This document shows positions 1 to 6,472 of a stretch of DNA of 9,543 bases, one piece after another (position 1 is the first letter of the stretch; each line of letters begins with the position of its first letter). A program made the position numbers and the translations under genes. The stretch is from an uncultured Ilumatobacter sp. (GTDB taxonomy: Bacteria > Actinomycetota > Acidimicrobiia > Acidimicrobiales > Ilumatobacteraceae), in NCBI GenBank assembly GCA_938049325.1, contig CALICC010000020.1, forward strand, positions 1-9,543, read 5' to 3'. The notes below the pieces were generated by a model, which saw nothing but the letters and a program-made list of their open reading frames with translations, did no database searches and was not told the DNA's origin.

Positions 1-435
1 GTCGGCATCGATCTCGTCGGCGAACACGACGTGCGGCTTGCGCGAGTCGTCGGTGTAGGCCTCAGCGCGAAACGTGGTGATCTCGTACGGTCGAGTGTCG
101 CCAGTTTCGGCGTTGACCTTGTTCGCCCCGATCGTGCCGAACTTCTCGCCTTGGGTCCAGATCGCGTCGGCCCAACCTTCGAGACACGCTTTGATCTCCG
201 GAGGGCGCGCGTCGGTGGTGAGGTCGAGGTCGAAGTCGGTCTTGCCGTCAGCGACGAGCAGATCGCGCACGGTTCCGCCGACCAGATAGAGGCGGTGCCC
301 GTTTGCCCGAAAACGCTCGGCCAGCGGTGCGAGCTCGCGCAGCACCGGAGCGAATCGTTCGGGAATCACACGGCCAGCGTATTGGGTCGATGCCCGGGCG
401 TTCAGGTCTGTTCGGTCACCACCGACAAACCCCAC
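1..435 (-). CDS. pcnA: CCA-adding tRNA nucleotidyltransferase, N-terminal part (3' end outside window)
   Basis: This enzyme adds or repairs the CCA end of tRNAs in the cytoplasm without a nucleic acid template. Reading the minus strand from a GTG at 435-433 gives 145 residues that run off the window edge. The nucleotidyltransferase head is clear. A GGTVRDLL motif is at about residues 53-60. The metal-binding DxD aspartates are D69 and D71, followed by LTTDARP. EITTFR is at about 118-123, and SRKPHVVF follows at about 131-138. I chose GTG 435 because GAGGGGAA lies 7 bases upstream. An in-frame TGA at 465-463 limits extension to one further GTG at 453-451. A shorter alternative is GTG at 369-367 (VIPERFAPVL). 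The C-terminal RNA-binding part, and any HD domain, cannot be seen. Its divergent position next to a DUF6049-sigM-trxB block matches mycobacterial pcnA (Rv3907c). Confidence 0.95.
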   Translation of the reverse strand, partial: MGFVGGDRTDLNARASTQYAGRVIPERFAPVLRELAPLAERFRANGHRLYLVGGTVRDLLVADGKTDFDLDLTTDARPPEIKACLEGWADAIWTQGEKFGTIGANKVNAETGDTRPYEITTFRAEAYTDDSRKPHVVFADEIDAD

Positions 436-440
436 GTCAC

Positions 441-448
441 TTCCCCTC
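441..448 (-). promoter_or_regulatory. Shine-Dalgarno sequence of pcnA
   Basis: The minus strand reads GAGGGGAA here, with 7 bases between the last G of the G run and the GTG start at 435. This is one of only two good SD sequences in the window (the other precedes trxB), and it decides the pcnA start. Confidence 0.7.
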
Positions 449-466
449 GACACGGCCGGTACTCAC

Positions 467-481
467 AACCGTTCAACGGTT
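467..481. repeat. Perfect palindrome AACCGTT-C-AACGGTT, candidate operator
   Basis: Two 7-base arms with a 1-base centre are perfectly complementary. The element lies in the 58-base gap between divergent pcnA (GTG at 435) and the acetyltransferase gene (GTG at 494). Its last base is the first base of the proposed -10 hexamer TATGTT (481-486). It therefore fills most of the -35 to -10 spacer, which is a typical repressor-binding position. The regulator is unknown and operator function is inferred. Confidence 0.5.
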
Positions 482-494
482 ATGTTCTGATCGG
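481..494 (+). promoter_or_regulatory. Candidate leaderless promoter of the acetyltransferase gene
   Basis: TATGTT (481-486) fits the actinobacterial -10 pattern TANNNT and stands 7 bases before the GTG at 494. Transcription would start at or next to that codon, giving a leaderless mRNA. There is no SD sequence ahead of 494, and no convincing -35 box. Confidence 0.45.
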
Positions 495-1258
495 TGCGGC
501 AGGCAATTGCGAACCACACGGCACGGGCACAGATCCGCGCCTGGCCGGGCAGTTCGACCATGGGTCACCTGACGCTGCTCGACGTCGACATGATCCCCAC
601 CACCGACGACGTCGACCGATGGACACACGAAGCAACGACCGCAGACGACACTCGCCGCCCCTTCACCTCCATCCGCACCGGGGCGCTGTTCCCGGACGCG
701 GCCGAGCCGTTTCGAGCACGCGGGTTCGTCGAAGCCGACCGCCTCGCGCTCTTGGGTCGCTCCCTCGACGCACCCGTGCCCCGACGCACACCGCTCCCGG
801 GCGGCACGTCCGCGATCCGCATGCGCCGCGGTGACTTGCCGCTCGCTGGCAGCATCGACGCCGCGTCGTTCGCACACGACTGGCGCAACGACGCTGACGC
901 CCTCGCCGACATCGCTGCTGCAACACCACAGAGTCGGCAGCGAATGATCGTCGAAGGACCGACCGGCTGGCCGCGAGCGCGCGCCGAACGGATCGGCGCG
1001 CTGGCGTTCGCGATCACCGGACGGGCAGGCGAACGCGGCTACCTCCAACGACTCGCGGTTCGCCCCGACGCGCGACGTCGTGGCATCGCTCGCCACCTCG
1101 TCGACGACGCCTGTCGCTGGCTGACGCGACGCGGCGCACGCGACGTTCTGGTCAACACCGGTGTCGACAATCGCGCAGCCATCGAACTGTACGAACGCTG
1201 CGGCTTCGTCCGCCGAGCCGAAGAACTCGTCGTCTTGCAACTCGACAGCACCGAATGA
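494..1258 (+). CDS. GNAT family N-acetyltransferase with an extra N-terminal domain
   Basis: This is a probable acetyl-CoA-dependent N-acetyltransferase of 254 residues with unknown substrate. The C-terminal half carries the GNAT core: a beta strand and motif A around residues 184-210, LQRLAVRPDARRRGIAR, with the acetyl-CoA pyrophosphate loop R-R-R-G-I-A at 194-199. Motif B follows at about 220-238 (VNTGVDNRAAIELYERCGF). Residues 1-95 form a separate arginine-rich segment (RAQIRAWPGS, then GHLTLLDVDMIP) that may be a degenerate second GNAT fold. Start: GTG 494 lies 7 bases after a -10-like hexamer. ATG 560 is a shorter alternative but would remove what looks like the first strand of the N-terminal domain. 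The stop overlaps the next ATG (ATGA at 1255-1258), implying translational coupling with the DUF6049 gene. It occupies the position held by the Nudix gene mutT4 in mycobacteria. General arginine-poor protein acetylation or antibiotic modification are both possible. Confidence 0.85.
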   Translation: MRQAIANHTARAQIRAWPGSSTMGHLTLLDVDMIPTTDDVDRWTHEATTADDTRRPFTSIRTGALFPDAAEPFRARGFVEADRLALLGRSLDAPVPRRTPLPGGTSAIRMRRGDLPLAGSIDAASFAHDWRNDADALADIAAATPQSRQRMIVEGPTGWPRARAERIGALAFAITGRAGERGYLQRLAVRPDARRRGIARHLVDDACRWLTRRGARDVLVNTGVDNRAAIELYERCGFVRRAEELVVLQLDSTE

Positions 1259-3492
1259 GTCGTTCGACCTCGGCCACGCTCGTCGCGTTCGTGCTCCTCG
1301 CGACCACGTCGATGCTGACGTCGACCGTGTTCGCCCAGTCCGACGACCAGGTACCTCCCGTTACACGCGGCACCATCGACATGCAGCTCGTCGACCAACC
1401 GTTCGACCTCACACCCGGCGCCTCGATCGACGTCACGTATCGACTCACCGGAGAACTCGACACCGTTGCCGACCTCACCCCTCCAACGACGGCACCACCC
1501 ACAACGGTCCCACCGCCGACCACCGTGCCACCACCACCTCCGATCACCGACGACACCGGCGCGATCGTCGGCCAAGCACCTCCGGTCACCACCGCGCCCA
1601 CCACTGCGGCGCCCACCACCACCGTGCCGCCCGCTGTTCCCATCGTGGCCCGCGTCATCAACTACGAACGCCTGACCGACCCGTCGGATCTCATCGGGCT
1701 CATCGGCCCCGACCCATCGCTGACTCGCTTCGACGACGCAATCGACGGCGTCGACCTGCTCGATGTCAGGTCCTCGATCGTCGTGGGTGACGACGGCACC
1801 GCGGAGATCTCGCTGTCGATCCCGACCGACAGTGCACCCAGCGAACCCGACCTGCTGGAATTCAACCGCAGCGGGTTGTACCCGATCGTCGTGCAGCTAC
1901 GCATCGCCGACCAGGTCATCGCGAGCCACGCAACCGTTGTCGAATTCCGAGCCGGACCCACCGACGCAGCACCACCGATCACGTTCAGTCTCCTCGCAGC
2001 CATTGCGGATCCCGGCCTCGACGCCAGCGCCGCGGAGCTGAACCGCGCCGTCGATTCGTTCACCGAGATGCTGGCGGCCGCCGAGGTCATCGAAGCACCG
2101 TTCACCTTCGACGTTCCGCCAGCGGTGGCCACAGCAGCCGCCCCGAACGCCGACTCCATGCAACTGCTCGCGAGCGACGAATTGCTGGCCAACCCGATCA
2201 CACCCTTCGACGTGTCATCAGCTGTCGGGGTCGGCCGCCTCGACGCGTTCGTTTCCGAACTCATCTTGGGCGAAGACGCACTCCGCGCCGAACTCCCGGG
2301 TGTTCCCGTGCGCCGCGAAGTCTGGCTCACCGACACCGAACTCAGCGCCGCGGCCGCAGGGCAACTCCGCGACCTCGGCGTCCGGTACCTCGCGATGCCC
2401 ACGTCGACCTACCTGGCCAGCATCGCCGCCGACCCCGACGACGCGATTCCCGCGCGGGATCGAATCTTCGAACTGGCGCTGCCCAACGGCGGCACCATCC
2501 CGGTGCTGTTGATCGACGACGAGTTCGGCGCCCAACTCACCACCGAAGCCACCGACGAAGTTCTCGAAGAGCAGACGCCGACCGAATGGGCCATCAGCAC
2601 CGTCGCGGCCCTCCGCCTCGAACAACTCGACGCCCCGTTCAGAGAACGCGACGCCGCGCGCGGCCACCTGCTCGCCACCCCTGACCTGAGCGCACCCGAT
2701 CCACGCCTCATCCAAGCACTCGAGCGCTTCACGACCACTTCCGACGCCATCACGTTCGCGCCCGCGAGCTTGCTTGGCTCGATCACCTCGAGCCAGAACC
2801 TCGACGAAGTGGGCGTACTTCCCGAGGTGGCCGGCCCACCGCTCGAAGCGCGTCTCGCCGCCATCGCCTTCGTCGAGAACTCCCTCACCGACGCTGCGTC
2901 GATGCTGCCGGACGGCGACGAGCAACTCGCCGAGTGGAAGCAGCAACTCGACACCCTCGTCTCGACGACCTATTCCGAAGCCGACGTCGAAGACGTGCTC
3001 GTGTCGCTGCAAAGTCGCGCGGAGGAGATTCGCGGCGCCGTCGTCGCACCCGACGCCTTCACGTTCACGCTGACCGGACCGTCGACGATCGACATCCGCA
3101 TCCGCAACCGCATCGACGAACCGCTCGTCGTGGTGCTTCGACTCACATCGGGTCGCCTCGAGTTCCCCGACGGCGATCAACGAATCACACTCACGCCGAA
3201 CGCAACGACGGTCGTCCCAGTCCGCGTTGAACCTCGCTCGAACGGCACCTCGGCGGTCACCGTCGACATCCTGACGCCGCTCGACGAACGGCCGCTGATC
3301 GAACCGGTCACCCTCACCTCCCGCGTCACCGCCCTCACGGGACTCGGCCAGGTGCTCACGGGCGCGCTCGTGCTCATCTTGTTGACATGGTGGATCTCGC
3401 ACTGGCGGTCACGGCGACGCGAGGACGCGACCGGAGAGGCCGACGAAAACCGCGGCGACACCAGTGCAACCGCCACCGCATCGGGTGGATAA
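1255..3492 (+). CDS. DUF6049-type secreted, C-terminally membrane-anchored protein (Rv3909-like)
   Basis: This 745-residue envelope protein has no known biochemical function. The sequence shows an N-terminal signal peptide with a hydrophobic stretch at about residues 8-21 and likely cleavage after VFA (27). A Thr/Pro-rich low-complexity insert spans about 75-97 and 109-129. A long soluble extracellular region covers about 130-690. One transmembrane helix at about 696-714 is followed by an Arg-rich cytoplasmic stop-transfer segment (SHWRSRRRED) and a short polar tail. Most of the protein should therefore face outside. The start ATG overlaps the stop of the acetyltransferase gene by 4 bases (ATGA), with no SD of its own. 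The assignment rests on size, topology and position: M. tuberculosis Rv3909, of similar length, sits between mutT4 and mviN and ahead of sigM. That position suggests a cell-wall role, but the function remains unproven. No cysteine-rich or enzyme signature is obvious. Confidence 0.8.
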   Translation: MSRSTSATLVAFVLLATTSMLTSTVFAQSDDQVPPVTRGTIDMQLVDQPFDLTPGASIDVTYRLTGELDTVADLTPPTTAPPTTVPPPTTVPPPPPITDDTGAIVGQAPPVTTAPTTAAPTTTVPPAVPIVARVINYERLTDPSDLIGLIGPDPSLTRFDDAIDGVDLLDVRSSIVVGDDGTAEISLSIPTDSAPSEPDLLEFNRSGLYPIVVQLRIADQVIASHATVVEFRAGPTDAAPPITFSLLAAIADPGLDASAAELNRAVDSFTEMLAAAEVIEAPFTFDVPPAVATAAAPNADSMQLLASDELLANPITPFDVSSAVGVGRLDAFVSELILGEDALRAELPGVPVRREVWLTDTELSAAAAGQLRDLGVRYLAMPTSTYLASIAADPDDAIPARDRIFELALPNGGTIPVLLIDDEFGAQLTTEATDEVLEEQTPTEWAISTVAALRLEQLDAPFRERDAARGHLLATPDLSAPDPRLIQALERFTTTSDAITFAPASLLGSITSSQNLDEVGVLPEVAGPPLEARLAAIAFVENSLTDAASMLPDGDEQLAEWKQQLDTLVSTTYSEADVEDVLVSLQSRAEEIRGAVVAPDAFTFTLTGPSTIDIRIRNRIDEPLVVVLRLTSGRLEFPDGDQRITLTPNATTVVPVRVEPRSNGTSAVTVDILTPLDERPLIEPVTLTSRVTALTGLGQVLTGALVLILLTWWISHWRSRRREDATGEADENRGDTSATATASGG
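1486..1635 (+). repeat. Low-complexity ACC/CCA/CCG tract encoding a Thr/Pro-rich linker
   Basis: Short imperfect units such as CCACCACCGTGCC recur here within the DUF6049 gene and encode runs of T and P (for example TTVPPPTTVPPPPP). The product is a probable extracellular flexible linker of about 50 residues. Tracts of this kind are prone to length change by slippage. Confidence 0.6.
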
Positions 3493-3504
3493 CCTCTCTC
3501 ACCC

Positions 3505-4359
3505 GTGAGCAACGTTCGCATCGTCACCGACAGCGCCTGCGACCTCCCCGCGGAGGTCGCAGAAGAAATGGGCATCGAAATCGTGCCCCTGAGCATCCGC
3601 TTCGGCGACGAGGAGTTGATCGATCGCGAAGAGTTGACCGTGGCCGAATTCTGGAGTCGGTGCGTCAACATGTCCGATCTGCCCGAAACAGCAGCGCCCG
3701 CCCCCGGTCAGTTCGAGGCCGTCTACCGCCGCCTCGCCGACGACGGTGCCACCGGCATCGTGGTCGTCTCGCTCTCGCGAGCGCTATCGGCAACGATCCA
3801 GAGCGCCGAGCTCGCGGCCCGCTCGATCACCGAAGACGCCGCGACCGAGCTCGACGTCCGCGTCGTCGACAGTCGCACGGTCACGATGGGGATCGGCACG
3901 ATCGCCATCGCGTGCGCCAAGGCTGCCGCGGACGGGGCAACGATCGACGAAGTCGAAGCTCTCGCCGACGATCTCGCCCAACGCACCCGGGTGTTCGCTG
4001 CGCTCGACACGCTCGACAACCTGAAGAAGGGTGGGCGCATCGGCGGTGCCAAGGCCTTCCTCGCCACCGCGTTGTCGATCAAGCCGATCATCGATGTCAC
4101 CGGCGGCGTCGTCGCCGAGGCCGGCAAACAGCGCACACGGTCCAAGTCGCTCGCGCACCTCGTCGAGCGGTTCAAGGGATACGAGGGGCGCGTCGAGAAC
4201 CTCGCCGTCCTGCACGCCGACTGCTCCGATGTCGACACGTTCGTCGAGATGCTCCAACCGCACTACGACGGTGAGATCCTCGTCGGCGAGATCGGACCGG
4301 TCATCGGCACGCACGGCGGCCGCGGCACGATCGGTGTCGCCTTCCACGAAACCACCTGA
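3505..4359 (+). CDS. DegV family protein (FakB-like fatty acid-binding protein)
   Basis: DegV proteins bind a long-chain fatty acid. In Firmicutes the FakB members present it to the kinase FakA for phosphorylation and phospholipid synthesis. The 284-residue length is normal for the family. Visible signatures are VTDSACDLP (7-15), TAAPAPGQF (62-70, counterpart of the usual TSQPSPGEF), SLSRALSATIQSA (89-101, the second conserved serine region), VDSRTVTMGIG (121-131), LDNLKKGGRIGG (170-181), KPIIDVTGG (193-201) and GPVIGTHGGRGTIG (264-277). The GTG start at 3505 gives the typical MSNVRIVTDS N-terminus. It lies 12 bases after the stop of the DUF6049 gene with no SD, so it is either coupled to upstream translation or leaderless; TAACCT at 3490-3495 is a weak -10 candidate. 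It occupies the position where actinobacteria usually have MurJ. No FakA-type kinase is in the window. Confidence 0.93.
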   Translation: MSNVRIVTDSACDLPAEVAEEMGIEIVPLSIRFGDEELIDREELTVAEFWSRCVNMSDLPETAAPAPGQFEAVYRRLADDGATGIVVVSLSRALSATIQSAELAARSITEDAATELDVRVVDSRTVTMGIGTIAIACAKAAADGATIDEVEALADDLAQRTRVFAALDTLDNLKKGGRIGGAKAFLATALSIKPIIDVTGGVVAEAGKQRTRSKSLAHLVERFKGYEGRVENLAVLHADCSDVDTFVEMLQPHYDGEILVGEIGPVIGTHGGRGTIGVAFHETT

Positions 4360-4389
4360 CGCAGTCCACAACCAGGGGAATGCCTCCCG

Positions 4390-4422
4390 CAGGGTCCCGC
4401 ACACAACTAGCTTTGTGCCCTG
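4390..4422. promoter_or_regulatory. Kinase gene promoter region with nested dyad symmetry
   Basis: TAGCTT (4408-4413) is a TANNNT-type -10 candidate ending 12 bases before the kinase ATG, which has no SD. It sits inside an inverted repeat, CACAA (4402-4406) with TTGTG (4413-4417). An outer pair, CAGGG (4390-4394) and CCCTG (4418-4422), encloses it, with an asymmetric spacing of 7 and 0 bases. This could be an operator over the promoter or an mRNA hairpin next to the start codon. No -35 box is recognisable. Both readings are inference. Confidence 0.35.
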
Positions 4423-4425
4423 ACC

Positions 4426-6375
4426 ATGTCTGCACCGTCCAACACGATCATTGCTGAGCGGTATCAACTCCAGCGACGCTTGGCACAAGGTGGAATGGCA
4501 GAGGTCTGGCTCGCGATCGACCTCACACTCGACCGACGCGTTGCCGTCAAGTGGCTGAAGCCCACACTCGCCACCGATCCGGTCGTGGCCGAGCGGTTTC
4601 GCCGCGAGGCCGTCGCTGCAGCGAGCCTGAACCACCCGAACATCGTGGCGGTCCACGACGTCTTCGAACAGGACGGTCGCCACGCGTTGGTGATGCAACT
4701 GGTCGACGGCAAGAGCCTGCGGCAGTTGCTCGACACACAGAAACGGCTGAGCCCCGAGTTGACCTGCCACATCGGCACGGCGGTCGCACTGGCACTCGAC
4801 AACGCCCACGAGGCCGGTTTCGTGCACCGCGACGTCAAGCCGGGCAACATCATGATCACACCCGACGGTCGCGTGCTCCTCACCGACTTCGGCATCGCCA
4901 AGGGCCTCGACGGCGACGGCAGCGACGACCTGACCAGCGACAACATCATGATGGGCACAGCGAAGTACCTGTCGCCTGAGCAGGTCCGCGGCAAGAAGCT
5001 CGACGGGCGTGCCGATCTGTATTCGCTCGGCCTCGTGCTCTACGAATGCCTCGCTGGCCGCGTGCCGTTCCTCGGCGAAACCGACGCCGACACCGCGCTT
5101 GCACGCCTCCAGCGCGATCCGACCGACCTCGCACGGCTCCGGGCCACGCTCCCGCACCGGCTGGTCGCGGTGATCCACAACCTGCTCGCGCGCAAGCCCG
5201 AGCACCGTCCTGCAACCGGCGCCGAACTGATCGTCGAGTTGAAAGCTGCGCAAGAAGAGGGCGCACCGGAATTCGACGTCACCTCCGAAGAGCAGTCGCC
5301 GGTGGCACCGTTCTCCGCCGGGCGCCTGGTGCGCGCCCCCTCCGACGTTCGCGGCCGGACCTCTGATCGTGGCCGAGCAGTGCGTCAGTCGACGCCGCCG
5401 CGCGGTCGCGAAGTGCGCGGTCGCGAAGGTCGCCCGACGCCCGACAAGCGGCGCCGCCGCGGTCAGCCCGAGCCCGCCGTCGACTCCGCCGTCGACGCCG
5501 CGCTCGTCACCGGACCCGTCGGAATTCCGGGCGAGCCGGCACGCGTCACCGGACGGATTCCGGTACAGACACCTGCGGCCGCCACCCCGTCGACCCGAGT
5601 GGCCACCACGCGAGCCGACGCCCCACCACCGATTCACCGAGACGCCACCCCACCCGGCGGCGCGCAGCGCGGAGCTCCCGCTCGCGGACTCAACCAGAGG
5701 TGGGGGCCGTCGACCACCGTCGTGGGAGCACTCGTGGGTCTCGCGCTGATCGTTGCGATCATCATCTGGGCAACCCTCGTGTACGGAGGTACCGACGAAA
5801 CTCCGACCACCACCGTGTTGCCGAATGCACCCGCGACCGCGGCCACCGGCGACGCGCTCACCGACGAAGCCGACACCGACGCGGAGAGCGGCGTCGCATC
5901 CGAGCCGGCTGCGGGTCCCGTCGAGATCGCCTCGATCGTTGCGTTCGATCCCGAGGGCGACGACCGCAGCGAGAACGACGAACTCGCCGTCGACGCTCGC
6001 GCCGACAGCGACCCATCCACCGAATGGCGCACCGTGTGCTACTTGGGCCAGTTCATGGGCGGCAAGCGCGGCGTCGGCCTCATCGTCACCCTCGACGGAC
6101 CCACCGATCGCGCCCTCCAGGTCGAACTCACGAACGGCCCCTACAACGTGATGTTCTTCGCATCCGACGCCGACACGCCTCCGTCCGAGATCGATGGATG
6201 GGGCGACCCGTTCGACCGCGACGCCGAACGCGAACCGGGCACGCTCATCAGCGCGGGATCACCTGACGGCACCCGCCACATTCTCGTGATGCTCGCCGAA
6301 ATCGGTCCCGACGCCGGATGCTCGGACGACTACCCGTACCGGGGCGGTCTCGCCGAGATTCGCCTCGCCGGCTGA
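4426..6375 (+). CDS. Transmembrane Ser/Thr protein kinase (PknB type) with MviN-like ectodomain
   Basis: This predicted active eukaryotic-type Ser/Thr kinase of 649 residues has an extracellular sensor. The kinase domain spans about residues 11-275: glycine loop AQGGMAEV (20-27, first glycine replaced by Ala), ATP lysine K42, helix-C glutamate E61, catalytic HRDVKPGN (134-141), DFG (154-156), activation loop with T170 and T178, SPE (183-185), D197 and R261. A disordered linker (about 280-425) is strongly basic at 309-346. One transmembrane helix lies at about 430-453. The extracellular region starts with a Thr/Glu-rich stalk and ends in a domain of about 150 residues (499-649). That domain has FDPEGDDRSEND, STEWRT, KRGVGLIV and two cysteines, C538 and C632. 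Its beginning resembles the C-terminal ectodomain of the mycobacterial MviN-pseudokinase fusion (Rv3910). Here no MurJ transporter part is attached and the catalytic residues are present. Substrates may include the neighbouring sigma factor or cell-wall regulators, but nothing in the sequence proves this. Confidence 0.93.
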   Translation: MSAPSNTIIAERYQLQRRLAQGGMAEVWLAIDLTLDRRVAVKWLKPTLATDPVVAERFRREAVAAASLNHPNIVAVHDVFEQDGRHALVMQLVDGKSLRQLLDTQKRLSPELTCHIGTAVALALDNAHEAGFVHRDVKPGNIMITPDGRVLLTDFGIAKGLDGDGSDDLTSDNIMMGTAKYLSPEQVRGKKLDGRADLYSLGLVLYECLAGRVPFLGETDADTALARLQRDPTDLARLRATLPHRLVAVIHNLLARKPEHRPATGAELIVELKAAQEEGAPEFDVTSEEQSPVAPFSAGRLVRAPSDVRGRTSDRGRAVRQSTPPRGREVRGREGRPTPDKRRRRGQPEPAVDSAVDAALVTGPVGIPGEPARVTGRIPVQTPAAATPSTRVATTRADAPPPIHRDATPPGGAQRGAPARGLNQRWGPSTTVVGALVGLALIVAIIIWATLVYGGTDETPTTTVLPNAPATAATGDALTDEADTDAESGVASEPAAGPVEIASIVAFDPEGDDRSENDELAVDARADSDPSTEWRTVCYLGQFMGGKRGVGLIVTLDGPTDRALQVELTNGPYNVMFFASDADTPPSEIDGWGDPFDRDAEREPGTLISAGSPDGTRHILVMLAEIGPDAGCSDDYPYRGGLAEIRLAG

Positions 6376-6403
6376 CCGCCCCGACCACGTACCACGCGCG
6401 GCT

Positions 6404-6454
6404 GAGCCGATTTCTCGGCCTCGCGACCCGGGTGGCCCCGTGGCTGCACCCCGG
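6404..6454. other. Kinase-sigma intergenic stem-loops
   Basis: Two possible hairpins lie in the 96-base gap. GCCGA (6406-6410) pairs with TCGGC (6415-6419) around a TTTC loop. CCGGGTG (6428-6434) pairs with CACCCCGG (6447-6454) with one bulged C. Neither is followed by a T run, so a classic intrinsic terminator is not supported. They could slow or end kinase transcription, or be incidental to high GC. Confidence 0.25.
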
Positions 6455-6459
6455 TTCAG

Positions 6460-6472
6460 TACGGTGGCGGCA
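6460..6472 (+). promoter_or_regulatory. Candidate leaderless promoter of the ECF sigma gene
   Basis: TACGGT (6460-6465) fits TANNNT and is followed by 6 bases and then an ATC codon in the sigma reading frame at 6472. The geometry is the same as TAGCAT-N6-ATG at 8201-8215. No -35 match and no ECF-type GGAAC box is seen, so obvious autoregulation by an ECF factor is not supported. Confidence 0.4.

Noticed and set aside
482..490. ATG at 482 as the acetyltransferase start
   Set aside because: It is in frame but hits TGA after one codon (ATG TTC TGA).
31..834. 267-codon plus-strand open frame covering the pcnA start and the acetyltransferase start
   Set aside because: The minus-strand reading of 1-435 is unmistakable CCA-adding enzyme and the plus frame at 494 has GNAT motifs; this frame has neither and ends in an Arg/Pro/His-rich shadow.
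2218..3402. 394-codon open frame on the minus strand inside the DUF6049 gene
   Set aside because: It is opposite a well-formed secreted protein with signal peptide and C-terminal helix; the composition is that of a shadow frame and no start signal is seen.
4376..4402. GGGAAT at 4376-4381 upstream of the kinase as a second sigma-R type promoter
   Set aside because: The bases at the required N18 position are CAC, not GTT, and neighbouring spacings give no GTT or CGTC either.
3784..5637. 617-codon open frame on the minus strand across DegV and the kinase gene
   Set aside because: It is an antisense shadow of two strongly recognised plus-strand genes. Its composition (runs of Arg, Gly, Val, Asp) is that of a reverse frame of GC-rich codons, and no family motif is visible.
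6404..6454. Rho-independent terminator after the kinase gene
   Set aside because: Stem-loops can be drawn but no T run follows, so only an uncertain structure entry was kept.
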